Positions 58,381 through 64,000 of a stretch of 64,000 bases of DNA are shown piece by piece. A program made the translations under genes and the position numbers. The first letter of the stretch is position 1. Each line of letters opens with the position of its first letter. The DNA is from Phyto melanocephala. Its lineage: Eukaryota; Arthropoda; Insecta; Diptera; Rhinophoridae. The notes under the pieces are model-generated. The model searched no databases, was not told the DNA's origin, and saw nothing but the letters and a program-made list of their open reading frames with translations. Location: positions 113,705,833 to 113,769,832 of the forward strand of contig OW799233.1 of NCBI GenBank assembly GCA_941918925.1, read 5' to 3'.

Positions 58381-58759
58381 TCTATATAGATAAAAGTAAA
58401 ACTCTGTCTGTGTGTGTGTGTGTGTGTTAGCTCTATACTCCGAAATCGTAAAGCCTCGGACTCAAACTTTGGCAAGTTATTGACACATTCCACGAAGTGT
58501 TTATGGGTGGAAAAAGTGGGCGGTGCCACGCCCATAAGAAATAACTTATAATTTTTAGCTACTTGCACTTGACTGATTTTTCTGAAACTTTGCACACATA
58601 TTGAGCTGTCATGACTATACAGTTTCGTGATTAGAAAAGTGAGCAGTGCCATAAAAAAAAAGTTATAATTTTTAGCTTATTGCACTTGGTATTCAATTAA
58701 AATTCAGAATGCATTTTTATTCATTAAGGGTTGTAGCAACGCACGCCGAGCTTGGCTAG
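58381..58759 (+). mobile_element. Helitron with a tandem-repeat body (2 units)
   Basis: TC start after A, TG run, leader, one full and one damaged GCCACGCCCAT unit, the AATTCAGAATGCATTTTTA tail, GCACGCCGAGC and CTAG before T. The shortest complete member of the family in this window. Confidence 0.85.
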
Positions 58760-60659
58760 TAGTTCATAAAAAAGTATCCCGTTTTGATTTATTTCATTCT
58801 TAATTTTTTGATAAATCCTTTAGTAGTTTCACTTCTATGCATAACAAATTTAAAAACAGTAATTAGCGAATTCTTATCACTTACTATAATTAAATATGTC
58901 CTTGTTTTAGATATACATACATATATTGTTTACAATATTTTGCCAATTTTAAAGTTCATCTTAAATAAGTTTAAATGCACATTATTGCCAAGAATTTCTT
59001 GAATAGTTTTTTACATTCTTTCCATTTTTTAGTTACCATCAAAAACCAAACAAATCCAAGAATGTAATACTTAACTCTGTTTGTCTTTTCATTTACACAA
59101 TTAAGCTAAAACCTCAATACTCCTTCAGTAAACTTTTTCTCATATGCTCGTATGGCTCTTTCCCTCTTAGCCACTCATGTGTAATGCATAGTCTTATTAT
59201 TTATTTGCCAATATTTTGGAGAAGAAATATATACGCCATACACAAATATTAACCCAAAGAATCATACTTAAAGAATTTAAAATTTAAGGCAGTTCACATT
59301 AGGTTAAGATTTGACAAAATAAACTTAACTTCAAAAATGCATTAATTTCTCTCGTAATAAATAAATGTTTATTAAGTAACAATTTTCCTTGATTTAATTA
59401 AATCTTAATATCAAATGATTGTTATATTTTGACGATATTTGTTGCACGAACAATTACATAACATTTACATATTATTCATCAAAAATAGTGGTCACGCTTA
59501 TTTGAAAAAAAATGTTCCAAATGTGAACGAAGCTTTAGCAATATAAAGGAACATTTTTAACACTCATATTAATAGAATTCCTTAAAACTTATTTATATTC
59601 AAACGAAATCTTGAGTTCTAAATTAAATTTTAAGTTAATTTCAAAAAAATAATAATGACACATAACAATTTCTAAAATAGGGATAAAATATAATTTTTAA
59701 TTTTTCTATAAACTAAAATTAATTCTTAAAACGCTTTAAAAAATTGTTGGTTTTTATTTGATATTAAATTTTGTATCAAATCTCTAGCTTTAATATGATC
59801 TTGTACAATTAATACAATACAATAAGTGTTTATTGTGATTGCGCCAATATTTGCTTTAAATTTCCTTTCTTTATAACTTTTCTAACCTAATGCCTAGAAC
59901 AGATAATTTTTTGTAACGATAAACATAAAACTTTACATAAAAAAAACCCTGTAAAAAATAGCGTAATTTTTTTTAAAGCATTGATACTAAAATTTTATTT
60001 GGCATAGACACTAAATAAACAGAACACCACCACAGCTCTGACTTTTATTAAAATTTCTACGTAATTTTTTTGTTCACATACTTTTCGGCGCTCACAAAAC
60101 AACAAACAGTATTTTCTCTTGATGTAAATAACAGTGTGAAAACATTCCTTGTGATACAGTATTGTACACACAGCTGTAAATAAGTAAGTTTGTTTGTGTT
60201 ATTTTTTTCATATAATAGCTACTGCGTTTATGTAACAATGTGTTGTAAAGTAGCACGTGCTTGCTCTAGCTCCATGTACATATGTATCTCAAACAGCAAA
60301 TAAAAAGGTTACTATTATTTTTGTACTACTTTCCTTACATATTAGTCGCGCGGACATGTATGTAGTATGTATGTATGTACATATCTCTATATATAGTACA
60401 AACAATTACAACAGCTACAAAATTGAGTTTGAATATGAAACGTATTGAGGGCAATGTCGTATGTGTATGTATGCAAAAATAAAAACGAATAGTATAGAAT
60501 GAAAGAATGGTGATGGTATATAAATATAAGGGCAAAATAGGTAAGACAAATGAGAAAATAATGTAGGAAACAGTTTAGGTGAACTTTAAAATACCCTTTA
60601 ATAGTTATTTTTTTATAAACTCCTAAAAGTATGTTCAAAAAACACACATATGCATATAT
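58760..60659. other. A/T-rich intergenic DNA, no gene seen
   Basis: Frames up to 102 codons (60387-60695 minus) are A/T-driven, lack domains and overlap other frames. TATG/CATA microsatellite-like stretches lie at 60355-60380. Confidence 0.45.
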
Positions 60660-60663
60660 AAAT

Positions 60664-60904
60664 CTGTGGCTTGGAGCTAAAAAGGCCAATGTCACTTTTT
60701 TGCATTTTTAAGTTAATTATTGCATTAGATTTGTTTTCTTGCTCTTTTTCATTATGGTAAAACAGCTTAAATCATTCTTAACCCAGAACAGCTTCATAAA
60801 TAAAATACTGGCCAATGTCACTATGAAAGCATACGTAAAAGTTCAATTCAAATTTGCTCAAAAGTAAATATTTTGACATTGGCCCTTTTAGCTTCAAGCC
60901 ACAG
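60664..60904. mobile_element. MITE, 241 bp, with long inverted ends
   Basis: Left CTGTGGCTTGGAGCTAAAAA and right, inverted, CTGTGGCTTGAAGCTAAAAG agree for over 30 bp to GGCCAATGTCA. AAAT on both sides may be the target duplication. GGCCAATGTCACTATG occurs a third time at 60810. Non-coding. Confidence 0.82.
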
Positions 60905-60949
60905 AAATATAAGTTTATATACTGTTTATTTTTTTTGTTGATATCCTTT

Positions 60950-61415
60950 CTCGCCGTGTGTATGTTACCTTGACGGAGTATCCACGCTTTGCTGTTTTTG
61001 ATAGTCCGGGTTATAGAGCTGTTACCAACATCCCTGGCTGGGCATAGAAGAATTCTATATCTCGTACATACAGAGGTTAATGAGACCCAGATGCCGATTA
61101 AGCATATGAGTCGAGGAAATGTAGTCGTACGCTCATTTGCAAAGAGGGCATGGATAGTAATACCTATCTTTACTGATAGGGCATAGGAGAATTCTGTACC
61201 TTTAACATTAGGGAGTCTCAGATGAAAATGGAGTAAATTAGTCGAGTGAGTGTTATTGAGGGACTGTATCGCACGATCATAGTGGATGGAATAATGAACA
61301 ATGAGAGCATGGATAATGAGATAAGATATCGGAGAAACTTGGATCCCGCACTTAAAGAGATTAAGGAGACTCAGATCGCGGAAGGATCGAAAATAGGCAC
61401 ACACTATATACATAC
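60950..61415. repeat. Two diverged copies of a roughly 150-bp unit, unclassified
   Basis: GGGCATAG-AGAATTCT-TA is followed about 45 bp later by GAG-C-CAGATG at 61037-61095 and again at 61176-61222; GAGACTCAGATCGCGG occurs once more at 61368. Composition is less A/T-rich than its surroundings. The 211-codon minus frame here crosses this and the MITE and is not a gene. Confidence 0.45.
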
Positions 61416-61418
61416 ATA

Positions 61419-63300
61419 TATACCCTTCACCTGTGGTTTAAAACTTATATATAAAGTATAGAGCTTATGAAAAGGGAAGTCAATTAAGCGATGAAATATT
61501 TTTGGTCGCCCAAAAATGTTTATGATGTCACATGTTGCTAGTACCCCCTCCATCTACAGAAAAAACGGTTCGTTACGAGAACACTCTTAAAATCAATATG
61601 AGATATAGTCGCCAGATCATAAAGAAAACTATTCCCCAGATGCGGGGCTCTAGTTTCCACCACAGCTGGTTAATGGCGAAGTCATTTAAAGAGAGATTTG
61701 ATCACCTGGCATGTACTCCCAAGACACAGTGTCCAGTTAAAACATCAACAAGATCCTGGAATTGAAAGCAAAACAGTCGCATAAGTGTCCTTGACCGACG
61801 TTCGTCTACTAACGGCCAAGTAGTAACAAATTTTTAGACCTATTCAGGAATAAATCGCTATTGCACACCAGCAAAATTGGGCTATAATCTGCAAAGAAAC
61901 ACAATTGCCTCCTTTTCTTTCCATATTTTTAACACAAAAATTTAGTAAAATAGGACGACAATTATTTCTGTCTTCTGCATGCTGGCGCAAATTAGAGACA
62001 CTAAGTGTTTGTACATCTTGTTGCACCTGGCCATTCTAACGATGATTGTGTAAACTATACAATAAAAACAATTATATAGATTAATTTTATCTTAAACAAA
62101 ATGGCCTATGTACTTTTTAAATTCTGTCAATAAAGGTGTCAAATAACAGGGATTGACTAGTAGAATACAGTTAACTATGTAAAAATTTAAAATTTAAACA
62201 TGGCGTCCAAAGCAAAGAAACGTATGACATCATATGAGGAGCCGCAGAACAAAAGGTGCTTTTTCGCATTTCGCGAAAAATTGGTTTTTTGGTATTTTTA
62301 TAATATTTAGGTTGAAATCTTGTAGAAACAATCAAGTTTGCATTATTATTATTATTTTTTACAAAGTAAATGGGTTCTAAAAGTTTTATGCTTAACAAAA
62401 GGTGCTTTTTTGATTATTTTTTATCAAAAGGTGCTTTTTTGATTATTTTTTATCAAAAGGTTCTTTTCCATAATCTTTGTGTAGTTTCACTTTTTACTTT
62501 AATGATCAAACCAAACTACAGTTAAAGTGAAATTAATCAGATGTTAAAGTCTTTGTGGAAAGTCTTTTAATAAAACAGTTTGGTAAAGACTGGAGTGAAA
62601 ATCAGTCATTATTTTAGTACAAGAACATTTTGTATAACCAGGATAAAGGTATGGAGGATTCAATAGACGAAAATGTTGGATGTTCTTGCCTAGAAGAAGA
62701 TGTTGGAACAAGAGTTTAACTTTAACAAATTTTATATGTATTTAATTTAAGGCTAAGAAAGAAATGTTTAAGTTGCAATTTTATTTAATAAAACGACAAA
62801 AATTATATACTTAATTTAACATTTTTTAATATATTAGATCAGGTTTAACCACATTCAGTCAAAATTTTATCGTCATTTATGTGTATTCGCATTACAAAAT
62901 ATACTTTTTCCTTCTATTAACAGAACGTGCTCTTTTACTTTTTTTAACAAAAGGTGCTTTTTTGCTTTCTTTTTTACAAAAGGTGCTTTTTCCGAAATAA
63001 AAATGGAATTATATCAAACATCCTTAATATTTAATAGGGTGACTTATGACAGTTAGATGCATCTGTAGATAAGTAAAATACTTGTTAGCATTTGCAGGTT
63101 CTTGCAGTTTTTTGAAGTGGCGAAAAAAATAAATCTCAATTTCCCAAAAATTTGAAATGAGCGAAAAAGCACCTTTTGTTCTGCGGCTCCTCATATGTGG
63201 TATCTAGGCAAGGCTACGACGAGGTTATTATTAAAATTTAGACCTGATGGTGAAGGGTTTGTAAAAATACCTAATACAAATTTTGCTTATTTTATAAAGG
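61419..63300 (+). mobile_element. DINE-1-like element, type 1, old and interrupted
   Basis: TATACCCTTCACCTGTGG start and AAGTATAGAGCTTATGAAAA, then unrelated text (61500-61830), family text again at 61835-62225 (GAATAAATCGCTATTGCA, CATGGCGTCCAAAGC), a nested element, and the end at 63196-63300 (GCAAGGCTACGACGAGG, GGTGAAGGGTTTGTA). The terminal hairpin is gone. Confidence 0.62.
62235..63193. mobile_element. Terminal-repeat element with AAAAGGTGCTTTTT repeats
   Basis: Ends TGAGGAGCCGCAGAACAAAA inverted at both sides and matching for about 35 bp, with TA flanks (ATAT is equally possible). ACAAAAGGTGCTTTTT recurs at 62251, 62397, 62424, 62453 (one change), then 62948, 62979 and inverted at 63165, a strong subterminal array. 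No transposase recognised. Confidence 0.85.
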
Positions 63301-63324
63301 TTTCCTCCGTGCGGAAAGGTATAT

Positions 63325-63500
63325 CTGTGGCAAAAAGGAATAACTGCTTAAGTCGACATAAAATAAAATTGAAATAATCACACCATTGCAATGTCAGAAT
63401 TTAAAACTACCCGCAAGCAAATTTTCAACGATTTTGAAAAATTTTACAGTAAGTTATAACTTAAAAACATATTGCCTATATTTTTTCAACGAACAATATC
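63325..63500 (+). repeat. Dispersed repeat, partner of 46115-46390
   Basis: ATCTGTGGCAAAAAGGAATA, AATAATCACACCATTGCAAT, and ATATTGCCTATATTTTTTC in the order seen at 46115-46390. Shorter here. Confidence 0.55.
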
Positions 63501-64000
63501 GCTTGCAATAACCTTATAATTCAACTTATAAAACGACAACAAAAATTATATAAAATATACACAGCGCAAAATGCATAAACATAATAATCTTTATATTTAA
63601 GGATATCAATTTATAAAAATCAGCTTAAAAATTTAAAAGTGCTTTCCCGAAAAACTATAATAATAGACATAAGCCTTTTTTCTCTTTTTTTTTAATTTTT
63701 ATTGTAGAAATAACTACCTTTGCTACTTTATAAAAGCTTTTAATTATACATAAGTATATGTATTTATATAAAATTTTAAAACAAATATTTAAATATTAAA
63801 AATTAAAAAAAAATGTAGTTTAAAATCGTTTTTATACGTAATTTTTTTTATTAAAAAAAACATTAAACAAATAATCTATGAACCCAGTATCTTTTTAAAT
63901 CAGTTGCTACAGTTATACATACATATGTAAATTGCTTTTTGCCCTTTCCTATTACTTTCTTACAAATGTATTTCGATTAAAATTATGCTTTAGTCTGTAG
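63501..64000. other. A/T-rich intergenic DNA to the window's end
   Basis: No frame or repeat end recognised. Confidence 0.45.

Noticed and set aside
60778..61413. 211-codon open frame on the minus strand, the second longest in the window
   Set aside because: It runs through half a MITE and a duplicated repeat, overlaps open frames on the other strand, and has no domain or start context.

Overview
The window reads as nuclear DNA of a higher fly (Diptera, probably a calyptrate such as a blow fly, house fly or stable fly). The evidence is very high A+T content, long homopolymer runs, a spliced gene with a serine/threonine/glutamine-rich extension, and dense DINE-1-like, Helitron, mariner, hAT and LINE remnants typical of insects. 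I see no bacterial genes, rRNA, true tRNA or CRISPR array. The exact species cannot be told from the sequence.

Only one host gene is convincing: a PAQR-family (PAQR4-type) receptor on the minus strand at the left edge. Its first coding exon is 1206-2460. It ends at a consensus splice donor, and the gene continues to the left, out of the window. The rest (about 61 kb) is gene-poor, repeat-rich DNA upstream of that exon.

Layout. 1-1205: intron with two old repeats. 2.7-5 kb: two mariner fragments (one an internally deleted element with both ends) and a decayed LINE. 6.5-10.9 kb: a DINE-1-like element split by a hAT, a near-perfect hairpin, a second DINE-1-like element and a mariner pseudogene. 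12-14.6 kb: a MITE, two nested DINE-1-like elements and a LINE RNase H remnant. 16.2-18.8 kb: a small Helitron, a LINE reverse-transcriptase pseudogene, and a DINE-1-like element carrying a mariner. 20.7-25.5 kb: a Helitron built of about 120-bp tandem units, a doubly deleted mariner, and another Helitron interrupted by a full-length DD37E Tc1/mariner element. 26-29.3 kb: a Harbinger-type MITE and a Helitron split by a 1.8-kb transposon that carries an unusual transposase-like pseudogene. 30.7-32.9 kb: four Helitron copies in a row. 34-36.9 kb: a DINE-1-like copy and a three-deep nest (MITE, Harbinger MITE, tRNA-derived SINE). 38-44 kb: mariner pieces, a 72-bp hAT MITE, a 652-bp hAT and a LINE tail. 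44-51.3 kb: DINE-1-like copies with a second SINE (16-bp target duplication) and a 185-bp tandem array. 51.6-58.8 kb: MITEs, an ACTAGT-rich insert, and a LINE split by a hAT and a DINE-1-like element. 60.6-63.3 kb: a MITE and a DINE-1-like element split by another terminal-repeat element.

Nothing here forms an operon or pathway. The biology is transposons inserting into one another and carrying each other. The most informative items are a DINE-1-like lineage that appears to move with a mariner inside it, a Helitron whose body is a variable-length tandem array, a tRNA-derived SINE, and the transposon at 27481-29284 whose protein family I cannot name with confidence. Coordinates of decayed repeats are good to roughly 10-50 bp. 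Where ends are given exactly, terminal repeats or target duplications were read directly.
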